Below, in pieces: positions 46,601 through 56,384 of a DNA stretch of 64,000 bases. This DNA comes from Lachnospiraceae bacterium. Its GTDB lineage: Bacteria; Bacillota; Clostridia; Lachnospirales; Lachnospiraceae. The DNA lies in the NCBI GenBank assembly GCA_017635395.1, contig JAGBLN010000022.1, positions 1-64,000 on the forward strand. Reading direction: 5' to 3'. The translations under genes were made by a program, and so were the position numbers. Positions within the stretch are counted from its first letter, which is position 1, and each line of letters opens with the position of its first letter. The notes below the pieces were generated by a model. It was not told the origin of the DNA. It saw only the letters and a program-made list of their open reading frames with translations, and did not search any database.

Positions 46601-47124
46601 GCCGTCTGGCTTTCCGTGTTTCATCCGGCGTGGATTCCAGGACTATCCTGGATACTGTAGGCGCTGAGCGTCTCCTGGGTAACGGAGATATGCTTTTCCA
46701 TCCCCAGAGCTTCAATAAGCCGCTTCGTGTACAGGGCGCCTTTGTTTCTGACGATGAAGTTATGAAGGTGGTTGAGTTCCTTAAAAAGAATGCAGGCGAT
46801 GATGTATACGATAATGAAGTTGCCGAAAAGATATCCAGCATGGCAAATTCAGAGAGTTCATCTTCCTCATCGTCGGATGGAGCTTCCGCAGAGCCGGGAA
46901 AGGACTATGACGCGTATTTTGCAGATGCCTGCCGTTTTGTTGTTGAAAAGCAAAAGGCTTCAGCAAGCATGTTGCAAAGGGTGTTCAAAGTAGGATATAA
47001 TCGTGCCGCACGCATGGTGGACCAGATGGAAGAAGCCGGCGTTATAGGTGCTGAGGAGGGAACAAATCCGAGAAAGGTGCTCATGGATAAGAGTACGCTG
47101 GAGGAATTCCTTAGTAATATATAA
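43693..47124 (+). CDS. ftsK: DNA translocase FtsK/SpoIIIE
   Basis: 1143 residues. Basic Ser/Lys-rich N-terminus, about four membrane segments (55-215), a long charged linker (about 225-650), then the motor: FtsK alpha/beta with Walker A GSTGSGKS (about 810-817) and Walker [16 protein letters not shown], and a gamma winged-helix ([32 protein letters not shown]) that reads orientation signals. It pumps the chromosome through the closing septum or, in spore formers, into the forespore. The linker is unusually long and acidic in its second part. ATG 43693 is preferred over TTG 43687; the binding site is weak (ATAGG). Confidence 0.96.
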   Translation: MATKRRTTSSSSSGRKKTTKKSTAARRSPARKGSASSSRRNKNSGSSLSVDDKFLIFMLVSFCVLLVIFLCMIGLISGAFGPALKVFFSGLMGIMAYILPVVFMGYIIYRALFIENRIPLVKKIGAIAFLVFFGMMASFVSKTPFDTMATTTDSKLGILYQAGKGGGVLFGLPAYGFYKIFGTVGSVILLILLMIISLALFLGPDFFIYLGYIKDFLFSRDTVPEDDYSEEERREALERRRRRLEERKLRNEEKRALKEEKALEREEARERWAEKRRQSKESDGFDGPDDEIIQAEENIRAQAEAARRKEEAERRREEAENKRREQQLKKEQAEDAAILAGSMRKNKEKDKKKPAAFVSPGKLDDIHEITIIADPTGFKSDSADLMPIGMNGSGELGDITEISAADIHAVPKPLDMPDADTSTVLNDNLSAKGPSVSEINEAEAPLIIKVNEDLLHKEESPDSFSISEIIADEDVKIISSEVTEPNKAGESLFAENTDDSKVSENDADNTEETNLDNKTEESESQFDKDSVKTDSMEDVSSDNESEEKDSDKSNASGEEVLSNPAEDDSSSFRPEDKTDASTDEKGDEKNDAPAPQQDMRAFLPADLSGMPTPVTERTYQQENREPEKNENDSSDAGRLETAKKEEPAKPVKKKKAYTVPPVSLLEVNEKNKGGDTDESLKETAMLLQETLKNFGVKATVEHISQGPSVTRFELKPEAGTKVNKILNLTDDIKLNLAAQDVRIEAPIPGKAAVGIEIPNKEKIPVLIRDLIDSKDYKSSQANLTYAVGKDITGKIIVSDIAKMPHLLVAGSTGSGKSVFINTLILSLLYKSSPEDVKLIMIDPKVVELSVYNGIPHLLLPVVSDPRQANAALAWAVAEMMRRYKAFSEFSVRDMRGYNEKAEGNGVEKLPHIVIIVDELADLMMVAQKDVEASICRLTQLARAAGIHLIIATQRPSVDVITGLIKANMPSRLAFRVSSGVDSRTILDTVGAERLLGNGDMLFHPQSFNKPLRVQGAFVSDDEVMKVVEFLKKNAGDDVYDNEVAEKISSMANSESSSSSSSDGASAEPGKDYDAYFADACRFVVEKQKASASMLQRVFKVGYNRAARMVDQMEEAGVIGAEEGTNPRKVLMDKSTLEEFLSNI

Positions 47125-47150
47125 TTTATCAGAACAAACAGGAGGTCAAA

Positions 47151-48827
47151 ATGGGAGCACAGAAAACAGATATCGAGATTGCAAGGGAAACAAAACTTGA
47201 GCCAATCGTAAATGTGGCTAAGAAGCTTGATGTACCTGAAGATGCCCTTGAGCAGTATGGCAAATACAAGGCTAAGCTTTCAGAAGATTTTCTCGAAAGT
47301 ATCGAGAATAATAAAACGGGTAAACTGATTCTTGTTACTGCAATAAATCCCACACCTGCAGGTGAAGGTAAGACCACTGTTTCAATAGGACTGGCACAGG
47401 GACTTTCAAAACTCGGCCAGAAGACCTGCCTTGCACTCCGTGAGCCGTCATTAGGTCCCTGCTTTGGCGTGAAGGGCGGCGCTGCCGGCGGCGGATATTC
47501 ACAGGTGGTTCCCATGGATGAGCTTAACCTCCATTTTACCGGTGATTTCCATGCTATTACTGTAGCAAATAACCTGCTTGCTGCGTTAATCGATAACCAT
47601 ATCCATCAGGGAAATAAGCTTCGTATAGATACAAGGCAGATCCTGTGGAAAAGATGTATGGATGTAAATGACAGAAGCCTGCGCAACATTGTTGTAGGCT
47701 TAGGTGCTAAGGGCGACGGCTTCGTTAGGGAAGACCACTTCGTAATTACCGTTGCTTCCGAGATAATGGCTATCTTCTGCCTTGCCAGCGATATGAAGGA
47801 TCTTAAGAAGAGACTTTCTGAAATCATTGTTGCATATAATCTGGACGGCGAGCCTGTAACAGCAGGTGAACTTAATGCTGTAGGTGCAATGGCAGCACTT
47901 TTAAAAGATGCTATAAAGCCTAATATGATTCAGACCTTGGAGCATACACCGGCTATCGTTCACGGCGGACCTTTTGCTAATATCGCTCACGGCTGCAATT
48001 CCATAATTGCTACAAAGACTGCTATGCGTCTTGCTGATTATACTGTTACCGAGGCCGGATTCGGCGCAGACTTAGGCGCAGAGAAGTTCCTTGATATCAA
48101 GTGCCGTAAGGCTGGTCTTAAGCCTGATGCGGTTGTTATCGTAGCTACAATAAGGGCTTTAAAGTATAATGGCGGCGTTGCAAAGGCTGATCTTACAAAT
48201 GAAAATATAGAAGCGCTTAAGAACGGCTCATGCAACCTTATCAAGCATGTTGAGAATATCAAGTCCTACGGTCTGCCTGTATGCGTGACTATAAATAAAT
48301 TTGTCAGCGATACGGATGCGGAAGTTGAATGCCTTAAGGAGATCCTTGGCAAGCTTGATGTTCCTTTCTCAGTTTCTGAAGTTTGGGCAAAGGGGGGCGA
48401 AGGTGCACTTGACCTTGCTAAGGATGTGATGAAACTTGCTGATTCTGAGAATAATTTCCATTATCTCTATCCTGATGATATGGGCATTAAGGAGAAGATT
48501 GAAACTCTTGCAACAAAGATATATGGTGCAGGTAATGTGGAATTTGCTCCGGCAGCACTTAAGCAGATTGCTAAGATCGAGGAGCTGGGCTTTAAGGAGT
48601 GTCCCGTATGTATGGCTAAGACACAGTATTCATTATCTGATGATCCTAAGACTCTGGGCAGACCTGACGGATTTACTTTCCATATCAGAGAAGTATACGT
48701 TTCAGCAGGTGCAGGTTTTGTAGTAGCCCTTTCCGGTTCTATTACAACTATGCCCGGGCTTTCTGCAACGCCGGCTGCATACAGCATCGATGTGGATGAT
48801 GACGGAAATATTGTAGGACTGTTCTAA
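47151..48827 (+). CDS. fhs: Formate-tetrahydrofolate ligase
   Basis: 558 residues, full length. ATP-dependent synthesis of 10-formyl-THF from formate, used in one-carbon metabolism (and the methyl branch of the Wood-Ljungdahl pathway where present). P-loop-like [14 protein letters not shown] (about 66-79), [21 protein letters not shown] and [11 protein letters not shown] are typical. AGGAGG before the ATG. Paired with folD, 27 bases downstream. Confidence 0.97.
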   Translation: MGAQKTDIEIARETKLEPIVNVAKKLDVPEDALEQYGKYKAKLSEDFLESIENNKTGKLILVTAINPTPAGEGKTTVSIGLAQGLSKLGQKTCLALREPSLGPCFGVKGGAAGGGYSQVVPMDELNLHFTGDFHAITVANNLLAALIDNHIHQGNKLRIDTRQILWKRCMDVNDRSLRNIVVGLGAKGDGFVREDHFVITVASEIMAIFCLASDMKDLKKRLSEIIVAYNLDGEPVTAGELNAVGAMAALLKDAIKPNMIQTLEHTPAIVHGGPFANIAHGCNSIIATKTAMRLADYTVTEAGFGADLGAEKFLDIKCRKAGLKPDAVVIVATIRALKYNGGVAKADLTNENIEALKNGSCNLIKHVENIKSYGLPVCVTINKFVSDTDAEVECLKEILGKLDVPFSVSEVWAKGGEGALDLAKDVMKLADSENNFHYLYPDDMGIKEKIETLATKIYGAGNVEFAPAALKQIAKIEELGFKECPVCMAKTQYSLSDDPKTLGRPDGFTFHIREVYVSAGAGFVVALSGSITTMPGLSATPAAYSIDVDDDGNIVGLF

Positions 48828-48854
48828 GTATAATAATCTATCTCGGAGGAAGAT

Positions 48855-49691
48855 ATGGCAGAGCTTATTGACGGTAAAAGAATATCGAAGGAAATAAAGG
48901 ATGAATTAAAGGCAGAGGCTGAAAAGTTTAAGGCTGAAGGAAAGGAAGCAACCCTTGCTGTTATTCTTGTGGGCGATGATCCGGCTTCGGCTGTATATGT
49001 TAATAACAAGAAGAAAGCATGTGAGTATATAGGGATAAAGTCTCTGTCATACGAACTGCCTAAAGAAACTACAGAGGAGGAACTGCTTGGACTTATTGAG
49101 AAGCTTAATAAGGATGACAGCGTAAATGGAATACTCGTGCAGCTTCCTGTTCCTGACCATATTGATGAAAATAAGATTATCCGCAGCATCTCTCCGCTGA
49201 AAGATGTGGACGGTTTCCATCCCCTTAATGTTGGGGCCCTGCTGATCGGTGAGAAAGGTTATGTATCCTGTACTCCGGCCGGTGTTATACAGCTCTTAAA
49301 ACGCAGCAATGTTGATATTGAAGGCAAGGAGTGTGTTGTTGTTGGACGCAGCAATATAGTTGGAAAGCCTATGGGCGTACTTTTGCTCCGTGAGAACGGC
49401 ACAGTGACAATAGCTCACTCAAGGACTAAAGATTTAAAGAGCATCTGCAAGAGAGCAGATATTCTTGTAGTTGCAGTTGGCAAACCTAAAATGATAAATG
49501 CTGACTATGTAAAAGAAGGTGCAGTTGTTATTGATGTTGGTATACACAGAATGGATAACGGAAAACTCTGCGGTGATGTTGATTTTGATTCCGTGGAGCC
49601 TATTGTTTCAAAGATAACTCCTGTACCTGGCGGCGTAGGCCCTATGACTATTGCCATGCTGATGGATAATTGTATTTCTTCTTTGCGTTGA
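48855..49691 (+). CDS. folD: Methylenetetrahydrofolate dehydrogenase/cyclohydrolase
   Basis: 278 residues. Interconverts 5,10-methylene-, methenyl- and 10-formyl-THF. YVNNKKKACEYIGI, QLPVPDHIDE, DVDGFHPLN, the NAD(P)-binding GRSNIVGKPMGVLL and PVPGGVGPMTIAML are all intact. Works directly with the fhs product. Confidence 0.97.
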   Translation: MAELIDGKRISKEIKDELKAEAEKFKAEGKEATLAVILVGDDPASAVYVNNKKKACEYIGIKSLSYELPKETTEEELLGLIEKLNKDDSVNGILVQLPVPDHIDENKIIRSISPLKDVDGFHPLNVGALLIGEKGYVSCTPAGVIQLLKRSNVDIEGKECVVVGRSNIVGKPMGVLLLRENGTVTIAHSRTKDLKSICKRADILVVAVGKPKMINADYVKEGAVVIDVGIHRMDNGKLCGDVDFDSVEPIVSKITPVPGGVGPMTIAMLMDNCISSLR

Positions 49692-49707
49692 CCGGAGGAT
49701 TATTGTA

Positions 49708-51807
49708 ATGATATGCCCAGTCTGTGGTGCTGAAGTCGGTGAATCAAAACTCTTATGTCCGGAATGCGGACATGAGTTTCGATTCATTCCGGATTTTGAG
49801 CCCGAGGTTGAAAATCAGATAAGCGATACCCTTTCTGAAATCTCCATTGACGATGAGGATCTTGAAGAACTAACGCCGGAGGAGATAGAGGCAGGATATT
49901 ATTATGACGAGGACGGTAACCTGTTTTATGACGGTCCTGTTTTTGATGCAGACGGTTATGAAGTCCGGGATGACGATGACTACAACGGTCCTCTTTTTGA
50001 CGCGCTGGGAAATCCTATAGACGATAGCGAAGATATGGATGAAGCTGGCGCACAGGCGAGTGAACAGGAGTACCCCGTGGATGACGGATACTTGGTTGAA
50101 GATTACCCTGATGACCAACTGGATAATGCTGACCAAGAGAGTCAAGACGGCTATCGCGAAGAATTTGGCCCTGATGATGAAGAGTATGCCGGGGATTATG
50201 ACGAAATACCGGACGAAAAAAGCCTGCCCGAGGAAGAAGAGTATTACGAAGAAGAATATGATGATATAGAATCCGAAGGCGGTGATACTGCGGATTTTGG
50301 GAAGCGTGAGGAACTTGCTGCAGAGTATGCCGAGCCGGAAGAAGAATACTCTGAATTTGATGAAGAGTATGAAGGCGATGATTTTTACGATGATGACTCC
50401 TATGACTACGATGATGATGACATTTTCCACCAGTTCTTCCTGGCGGCCACAAAGAGCCGTTTCAAGAAGCTTTATGCATGTCTTTTCCTGATAGTAATGC
50501 TTCTGCTGGCTGGTCTTGTTTATTTTGTTTCTGTCCGGGTATACCGCAGCAGTTCTTACGAATATCAGGCAGGGCTGGCTGAGCAGGCATACCTTGAGGG
50601 AGACCTTGACGGTGCCATTGACTATATGGAAAAGGCACTGACCTTATCTTCAGGCGATGATGAAATGAAGTTTAAGCTGGCACAATATTATTTTGAAGCT
50701 TTTGATGATGAAAAAGCCCTTCTGATGCTCTGGGAGATTGCCTATGAAAAGAATGAAAACCAGGAAAGGGCATATAGGGAGATCATTTCTTATTACGAGA
50801 AGCAGTCGGATTTTCCTATGATAGAAAGCATACTGGAAGCCTGCGACAATGAAACGATCGTAAACAATTTCAGGGATTATCTTGCAAATCCACCAGAGTT
50901 TTCCTATGCGTCGGGTGAATATGATGATGTTATTTCATTGACGCTTTCAGCAGGATCCAACGGAAGCATATATTATACGACTGACGGACATGAGCCGACT
51001 TTACAGTCGACGCTTTATACTTCCCCGATACAGCTAAATCTTGGAAGCCATGAAATCAATGCTATATTTGTAAACAATTACGGTGTTGTATCAGAAGTAG
51101 CAAAAGCAACATACAGGATTTATATCAGGGTGCCTGATGCACTTGCAATTTCTGTGCCAGACGGCGAGTACACAGTACCGATGCTTATAGAGACTGAAGT
51201 ACCGCAGTTCTGTACCGTTTACTATACAACTGACGGAACGCCGCCTACTATGGGAGAGTCAAATGAATATTCAGAGGGAATACCGATGCCTTTGGGACAT
51301 AGCCATTTCATATTTGCTGCAATATCCCAGGAAGGCATATCCGGTGATGTTACGGAATGCGATTTTGACCTTACGATTGATTCGGAACTGGACCTTCAGA
51401 CAGTAATAGCTGCATTTAAGCAGTACAATCTTAATATGGGGCGTACTGCAGATATTGAAGGGCATCTTCCCGGCAATCTCACTAGGTATACATATGTCAT
51501 TGATTCTGCAATAAATCTGGATGAGAACGGCAAAGCGGTATCCGGAAACATGGCAGATCCTGAAACCGGGGAATTGGAAGAGCCGAAGGACCCTCACATT
51601 TATTACATAATTACAGAATATACTGTGGATACATCTGGATTAACAATGAAGACCGGCAATTACTATATGGTCAGCATAGAGGACGGTTTTATTTACAAGG
51701 CTGTTAAGAACGAGGGTGAAGTGATACAGCGCGGCGAACTTATTCCGCCTGAAGCCTATGTGGCACCTCCGCCTATAGTTCCTGAAGATAATGCGGCAGG
51801 AAATTGA
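49708..51807 (+). CDS. Zinc-ribbon/acidic/TPR membrane protein with chitobiase-like repeats
   Basis: 699 residues. Zinc ribbon at the N-terminus (Cys3, 6, 17, 20), then about 210 residues dominated by Asp, Glu and Tyr with two DGPVFDADGYEV-like repeats. One membrane span (about 257-276) follows, so the rest lies outside if the N-terminus is cytoplasmic. Outside are TPR-like helices (AEQAYLEGDLDGAIDYMEKAL) and two tandem chitobiase/hexosaminidase C-terminal-like domains (IYYTTDGHEPT and VYYTTDGTPPT). No enzyme motif is seen. It may sense or scaffold at the envelope. GGAGG before the ATG. Confidence 0.78.
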   Translation: MICPVCGAEVGESKLLCPECGHEFRFIPDFEPEVENQISDTLSEISIDDEDLEELTPEEIEAGYYYDEDGNLFYDGPVFDADGYEVRDDDDYNGPLFDALGNPIDDSEDMDEAGAQASEQEYPVDDGYLVEDYPDDQLDNADQESQDGYREEFGPDDEEYAGDYDEIPDEKSLPEEEEYYEEEYDDIESEGGDTADFGKREELAAEYAEPEEEYSEFDEEYEGDDFYDDDSYDYDDDDIFHQFFLAATKSRFKKLYACLFLIVMLLLAGLVYFVSVRVYRSSSYEYQAGLAEQAYLEGDLDGAIDYMEKALTLSSGDDEMKFKLAQYYFEAFDDEKALLMLWEIAYEKNENQERAYREIISYYEKQSDFPMIESILEACDNETIVNNFRDYLANPPEFSYASGEYDDVISLTLSAGSNGSIYYTTDGHEPTLQSTLYTSPIQLNLGSHEINAIFVNNYGVVSEVAKATYRIYIRVPDALAISVPDGEYTVPMLIETEVPQFCTVYYTTDGTPPTMGESNEYSEGIPMPLGHSHFIFAAISQEGISGDVTECDFDLTIDSELDLQTVIAAFKQYNLNMGRTADIEGHLPGNLTRYTYVIDSAINLDENGKAVSGNMADPETGELEEPKDPHIYYIITEYTVDTSGLTMKTGNYYMVSIEDGFIYKAVKNEGEVIQRGELIPPEAYVAPPPIVPEDNAAGN

Positions 51808-51810
51808 CCG

Positions 51811-53214
51811 ATGATATCAGAACTGCCTGAAGAATTCAAAAAAAGAATGATGGTCCAGCTGGGGAATGATTACCCTGCTTTCGAGCAGAGCTTTGAACAA
51901 CCTGCAGTCCGGGCCTTTTCACTAAATACTGCCGTTATTTCTGTGGAACAGTTCGAATCATGTGCGGAAGCAAGTGAAGAACTAAAGTATGATAAGATTC
52001 CGGGAATGCGGCATGCATATTATTATGTCGATGATATGCATATCGGCAGATGCGCATATCATCATGCCGGAATGATTTATTCCCAGGATCCCGCTGCGAT
52101 GCTGGTTGCTGAAGGAATAGAACTGCCGGAAAAAGCTCGGGTGCTTGATCTGTGTGCGGCGCCTGGCGGCAAGTCTGTACAGCTGGCGCAGAAGCTTACG
52201 GATCTCGGCGGGATTCTTATTTCAAATGAACCGGATAAAGCCAGGAACAGCATTCTTTGTAGCAACATAGAGCGGATGGGCTTTAAAAATGTGGCCGTCA
52301 CATGCATGTATCCGGAAGATCTTGCAGTGCTTTATCCTTCATATTTTGATGCAGTACTTGTTGATGCGCCCTGTTCCGGCGAGGGGATGTTCAGAAAGTA
52401 TCCGGAGAGCGTTGAGCAGTGGAGCCCGTCAAATATTGAACACTGTGCCATAAGGCAGAAGGATATACTTAGGAGCGCAGTGTCAATGGTAAAGCCCGGA
52501 GGAACGCTGGTTTATTCCACCTGCACATATGCGCCGGAGGAAGATGAAGAAATCGCTGATTTTATCCGGGATGAGCTTGGCTTTGAGTTAATTGATGCGC
52601 CGGAGATAGTAACAAAATATGCCACTGCAGTACCTTTGAAAAACGGAACAGCTTATAGGTTCTATCCTCATGTATCAAAAGGCGAGGGCCAGTTTATGGC
52701 GTATTTCCAAAAGCCGGGTGAACTTGATAAAAATGATTTCTCCGATCATATTAGGCCGTCTGGAAATTTAAGGCCAGCTGACAGGGAATGCTTTAAACTG
52801 ATTGAAGAGGCTTTTAACGGACTTCCAGATATTAATGCGGACTGCGTATTCAGGAACGGTGAAACTCTTTTTTATCTAGACAGAGGAATAGGCAGGCTGC
52901 CTGAAAAAACTGTAACAAAAACGGGAGTCTGTATCGGAAGTGTTGAAAAAAAGCGGTTTATTCCGCACCATGACTTTTTTTCTGCATTTGGATGCAGTAT
53001 AAAGAACCGCCTGGAACTTTCGCCGGGAAGCAGTGAGATTTCAGCATACCTTCATGGCGAGGAACTGAGGTTATCACAGATACAGAATGGGGTATACTCA
53101 GGCGGCGATAAAGGTTTTGGTACCGTTACAGTTCTTGGAGTTCCGTTGGGCGGCTTTAAGCTTGCCGGCGGACGGATAAAGAACCATTATCCCAAGGGAC
53201 TCAGGAATCTTTAG
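51811..53214 (+). CDS. RsmF-like rRNA cytosine-C5 methyltransferase
   Basis: 467 residues of the RsmB/NOP2/Sun family. SAM-binding motif I DLCAAPGGKSVQLAQ (about 110-124), the catalytic Cys motif DAPCSGEGMFRKYP, and the second Cys motif VYSTCTYAPEEDEE. The C-terminal part resembles the RsmF/PUA-like domain (GGDKGFGTVTVLGVPLGG). It probably makes 5-methylcytosine in rRNA; the exact target base is unknown. The start follows the previous stop codon by three bases. Confidence 0.92.
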   Translation: MISELPEEFKKRMMVQLGNDYPAFEQSFEQPAVRAFSLNTAVISVEQFESCAEASEELKYDKIPGMRHAYYYVDDMHIGRCAYHHAGMIYSQDPAAMLVAEGIELPEKARVLDLCAAPGGKSVQLAQKLTDLGGILISNEPDKARNSILCSNIERMGFKNVAVTCMYPEDLAVLYPSYFDAVLVDAPCSGEGMFRKYPESVEQWSPSNIEHCAIRQKDILRSAVSMVKPGGTLVYSTCTYAPEEDEEIADFIRDELGFELIDAPEIVTKYATAVPLKNGTAYRFYPHVSKGEGQFMAYFQKPGELDKNDFSDHIRPSGNLRPADRECFKLIEEAFNGLPDINADCVFRNGETLFYLDRGIGRLPEKTVTKTGVCIGSVEKKRFIPHHDFFSAFGCSIKNRLELSPGSSEISAYLHGEELRLSQIQNGVYSGGDKGFGTVTVLGVPLGGFKLAGGRIKNHYPKGLRNL

Positions 53215-53225
53215 GAGGACTTATT

Positions 53226-54239
53226 TTGACCGAGAATGCAGAAAGCAAATACAGCCTAGATATTGATGCGGAGAGCCTTAAGCTGCTTTTCGGTATGTAT
53301 GACAGTTCTATTACGAAAATAGAAACTGAGCTGTCCGTTGATATCACGGACCGTGACGGCAGGCTGAATATATACGGAGCAGAAAAGGATGTTAAAAGGG
53401 CGACCCGGCTTATTATAGACCTGATAGAGTCATCGAAGGCTGAAAAAAAGATTGACAGGCAAAAGCTTGAATACGGCATAAGCCTCGCAAGGGAAGACAA
53501 TCAGGACATGCTGGTGGAACTGGACAAGGACGTAATCTGCCGTACCATACAGGGCAAGCCCATAAAGCCTAAGACTGCCGGACAGAAGAATTATACAGAT
53601 TCAATCCGTGACAATATGATAACTTTCGGCTATGGCCCTGCGGGTACCGGAAAGACATATCTCGCCATAGCGATGGCTGTTACAGCGTTTAAGGCAGAGG
53701 AAGTAGGAAGGATTATCCTTACAAGGCCTGCCATAGAGGCCGGGGAAAAATTAGGTTTCCTTCCCGGAGACCTCCAAAGTAAGGTAGATCCTTATCTTCG
53801 TCCGTTATACGATGCACTTTATCAGATAATGGGGGCAGACAGCTTTCAGAAGAATATGGAGAAAGGTCTGATAGAAGTCGCACCGCTTGCGTACATGAGG
53901 GGGCGTACGCTTGACAACTCCTATATTATTCTTGATGAGGCCCAGAATACCACTCCCGGGCAGATGAAGATGTTTTTGACCCGTATTGGGTTTGGCTCCA
54001 AAGCTGTAATTACAGGCGACCTTACACAGAAGGACCTGGGAGGAAATACAGTTTCCGGACTTGAAGAGGCTTTAAAGGTTCTTAAAAATGTGGAAGGGAT
54101 AGGCTTTGCGGCACTGGATAGCAGGGATGTGGTGCGCCACCCCTTAGTTATGAAGATCGTTCAGGCCTATGAAAACTACGAAAAGCGGAACAGAAAAGAA
54201 AACAATGCCAGACAGAATAGAAGAAAACATAATAATTGA
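53226..54239 (+). CDS. phoH: PhoH-family ATPase
   Basis: 337 residues. N-terminal KH-like region (about 1-110), then the PhoH P-loop ATPase: Walker A YGPAGTGKTYLAIA and Walker B SYIILDEAQNTTPGQMKMFL. Family members act in RNA metabolism, usually beside ybeY as here. TTG start, supported by AGGAGG 7 bases upstream. Confidence 0.95.
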   Translation: MTENAESKYSLDIDAESLKLLFGMYDSSITKIETELSVDITDRDGRLNIYGAEKDVKRATRLIIDLIESSKAEKKIDRQKLEYGISLAREDNQDMLVELDKDVICRTIQGKPIKPKTAGQKNYTDSIRDNMITFGYGPAGTGKTYLAIAMAVTAFKAEEVGRIILTRPAIEAGEKLGFLPGDLQSKVDPYLRPLYDALYQIMGADSFQKNMEKGLIEVAPLAYMRGRTLDNSYIILDEAQNTTPGQMKMFLTRIGFGSKAVITGDLTQKDLGGNTVSGLEEALKVLKNVEGIGFAALDSRDVVRHPLVMKIVQAYENYEKRNRKENNARQNRRKHNN

Positions 54240-54759
54240 TTTTGAAAATGAAGCCGAAATTCCGGCAGATTCAGAAGAAGGCTATATTCCAGATGAAAGG
54301 CTGATTGAGATAGCTTCAGCAGTCTGCAAAAGGGCACTGGACCTGCATTCGATAGAGAGTTCCTGCAAGGTTTCACTTTTTGTTGTGGATGGCGATACCA
54401 TCAGGGAATATAATAATTCTCAGAGAGGGATAGATTCTGTTACAGATGTGCTTTCATTTCCTAATATCCCTTTTACTACAGATGATAAAGGTGATGCCGG
54501 CATATTTGATGAGCTTAACAGCGCTGACTATATAGATCCTGAGGACGGCAGGATCATTCTTGGTGAGATTGTGATTTGCTATGAAAGGGTAATAAGCCAG
54601 GCGAGGGAATATGGGCACAGCTATGAGCGGGAATTTGCTTTCCTTACGGCACACAGCATACTGCATCTCCTGGGGTATGACCATATTGAAGACAGCGACA
54701 GGATCGAGATGGAAGATAGGCAGAGGGAAATTTTAGAACCTTTAGGATTTAAGAGATAA
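54205..54759 (+). CDS. ybeY: Endoribonuclease YbeY (rRNA maturation factor)
   Basis: About 184 residues from ATG 54205. Metal-dependent RNase in 16S 3'-end maturation and ribosome quality control. Zn-binding HxxxHxxxxxH is seen in HSILHLLGYDH, with SVTDVLSFPN and GEIVICYERV. ATG 54169 is also in frame but lies deep in phoH; neither start has a clear ribosome binding site, so translation is probably coupled to phoH. Confidence 0.92.
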   Translation: MPDRIEENIIIDFENEAEIPADSEEGYIPDERLIEIASAVCKRALDLHSIESSCKVSLFVVDGDTIREYNNSQRGIDSVTDVLSFPNIPFTTDDKGDAGIFDELNSADYIDPEDGRIILGEIVICYERVISQAREYGHSYEREFAFLTAHSILHLLGYDHIEDSDRIEMEDRQREILEPLGFKR

Positions 54760-56384
54760 TGGCAGGAAATTCTAAATCTAAAAAAAAGAATACGGCCAGC
54801 TATCCGGCAGCACTTGGAGCCTGTCTCTTTCTGTTTATGTCAAGTTTTGCGCTTAACAGCTTAGGGGCAGCATTTTTTTATGTTGCATTTTTCCTGAACC
54901 TGTTAGCTGTCTTTCTGTTTCCGTTCTGTGTTTCCGTTGAATGCAGGCGTATGATGAAGGACAGGGTATCATTAAAAAGCTTTAATAAGGCTGAGTACAT
55001 TTACCGTTATTCCTGGGGCTTATGTTTGACCTTTGAAGCGGCAGTTACCGCGCTGGTTTACATAATTATTTTATGTCTACCTGATACCTTCCTTCCGGGA
55101 ACGGGCCATGAACTGCTGTACTTTTTCTTCCCGCCCGTGTTTATTCTTTTTTCGTTTTCACATATTCTTTCATCAGCTGATGCTGCATACCTGAAAAGAA
55201 ACAGGTTTTATTACCATTTTGGCATATTATTGATGATTGCATTGCCGGTGATAATAATAATGGTGAGTGTATTCCATAGGCATGCAACTATTACTGCTAA
55301 CCTGCTGGATAATGCGGCTGCAGGTGATGCGCATATTGCTTTCGCCTGTACTTTGAGCATGTGCATTTTTGCTTTAGTGCTGTGGATATATATGCTGTTT
55401 CTTCATTCAGGAGTAAGAAGAAAGTTTGCAAGACGTATCGCCGCAGACAAGACAAGGATCAACGAGGCAGGCATGATACTTCTTTCTAAGGCGTCATTTT
55501 CTAACCTGCTTGCGCTTTTGCCCATAGGTTTGATTGTTCCTGCTGTATATTTTATTTTTTCCTGCGGCATGGATGATATCCTTGGGGAGCAGCTGGGTTT
55601 ATACCGTTTAGGCGCAGCACTGGGAATAACTGTTCCTTTTTACAGCTATCCTGTTATTTTTGCATTACTGCTTGCAAATAAGGATTCAAGGCAGTTCTAT
55701 CTGGCACATCTCCATCATGAAATACCCGAACTGCGTACCAGGATATGTGATACCTTGCGTAATATCCTTATTCCTGCAGTTTTTGTATCGGCCTTTATGC
55801 TTGGATGTGCTGAAACCATAGCATCAGCCATGTACGGGGCATCAGGCTTATTCCTGTCTATGGTTATAAGGATAGGGGCGATAGGGCTTCCTTTTGCGGT
55901 GCTTTTAGGCGGAACATCCTGCATTTTCCTTTACATAAGAAAAAGCAATTATGTACTGATTTCCGGCGTTATTGCATTTTTTGTTTCTCTTTGTATTTCG
56001 TTTGCCTGCAGAGACGGTGTGGGCGCCAAGGCGTTAATGCCCGTTACGGCAGTTGTCGTGTTTTTTATTATATCGTCAGTTGTTTCGCTGATTTTTCTGA
56101 ATAATTATCTCTCTGCAAAGATTCCGGCTATTATTGTGCTAAAGACTTTGGCATGCGTCCTAATTCCTCTGATTATATTTGTTGGCCTGGACCTGCTGTT
56201 CATTTTCACGCCGGTGTCACCGTACATAATACTTGTTGCGGCATTTATCATAGGAGGATTTGTATTTTTCTATATGTCATGCAGCATGGCGGTACTGAAC
56301 AAACAGAATATAAAAGAAATGCCGATTTCAGATCTTATGATAAATACGGCTAAAAGGATGAGGGTACTGAAAAATGAAGAATAG
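54759..56384 (+). CDS. Polysaccharide/lipid flippase-like membrane protein
   Basis: 541 residues with about 12-14 hydrophobic segments and no soluble domain of note. The overall plan resembles the MOP superfamily (MATE/MurJ/SpoVB type) that flips lipid-linked sugars, for example SKASFSNLLALLPIGLIVPAVYFIF and GCAETIASAMYGASGLFLS. The start ATG overlaps the ybeY stop codon by one base (TAATG). The assignment is by topology only. Confidence 0.65.
   Translation: MAGNSKSKKKNTASYPAALGACLFLFMSSFALNSLGAAFFYVAFFLNLLAVFLFPFCVSVECRRMMKDRVSLKSFNKAEYIYRYSWGLCLTFEAAVTALVYIIILCLPDTFLPGTGHELLYFFFPPVFILFSFSHILSSADAAYLKRNRFYYHFGILLMIALPVIIIMVSVFHRHATITANLLDNAAAGDAHIAFACTLSMCIFALVLWIYMLFLHSGVRRKFARRIAADKTRINEAGMILLSKASFSNLLALLPIGLIVPAVYFIFSCGMDDILGEQLGLYRLGAALGITVPFYSYPVIFALLLANKDSRQFYLAHLHHEIPELRTRICDTLRNILIPAVFVSAFMLGCAETIASAMYGASGLFLSMVIRIGAIGLPFAVLLGGTSCIFLYIRKSNYVLISGVIAFFVSLCISFACRDGVGAKALMPVTAVVVFFIISSVVSLIFLNNYLSAKIPAIIVLKTLACVLIPLIIFVGLDLLFIFTPVSPYIILVAAFIIGGFVFFYMSCSMAVLNKQNIKEMPISDLMINTAKRMRVLKNEE

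Noticed and set aside
49870..50430. Ile/Val-rich - strand frame within 49708-51807
   Set aside because: It is the mirror of the Asp/Glu/Tyr-rich acidic segment, whose codons reverse-complement to Ile/Val/Phe; it is not a real membrane protein gene.
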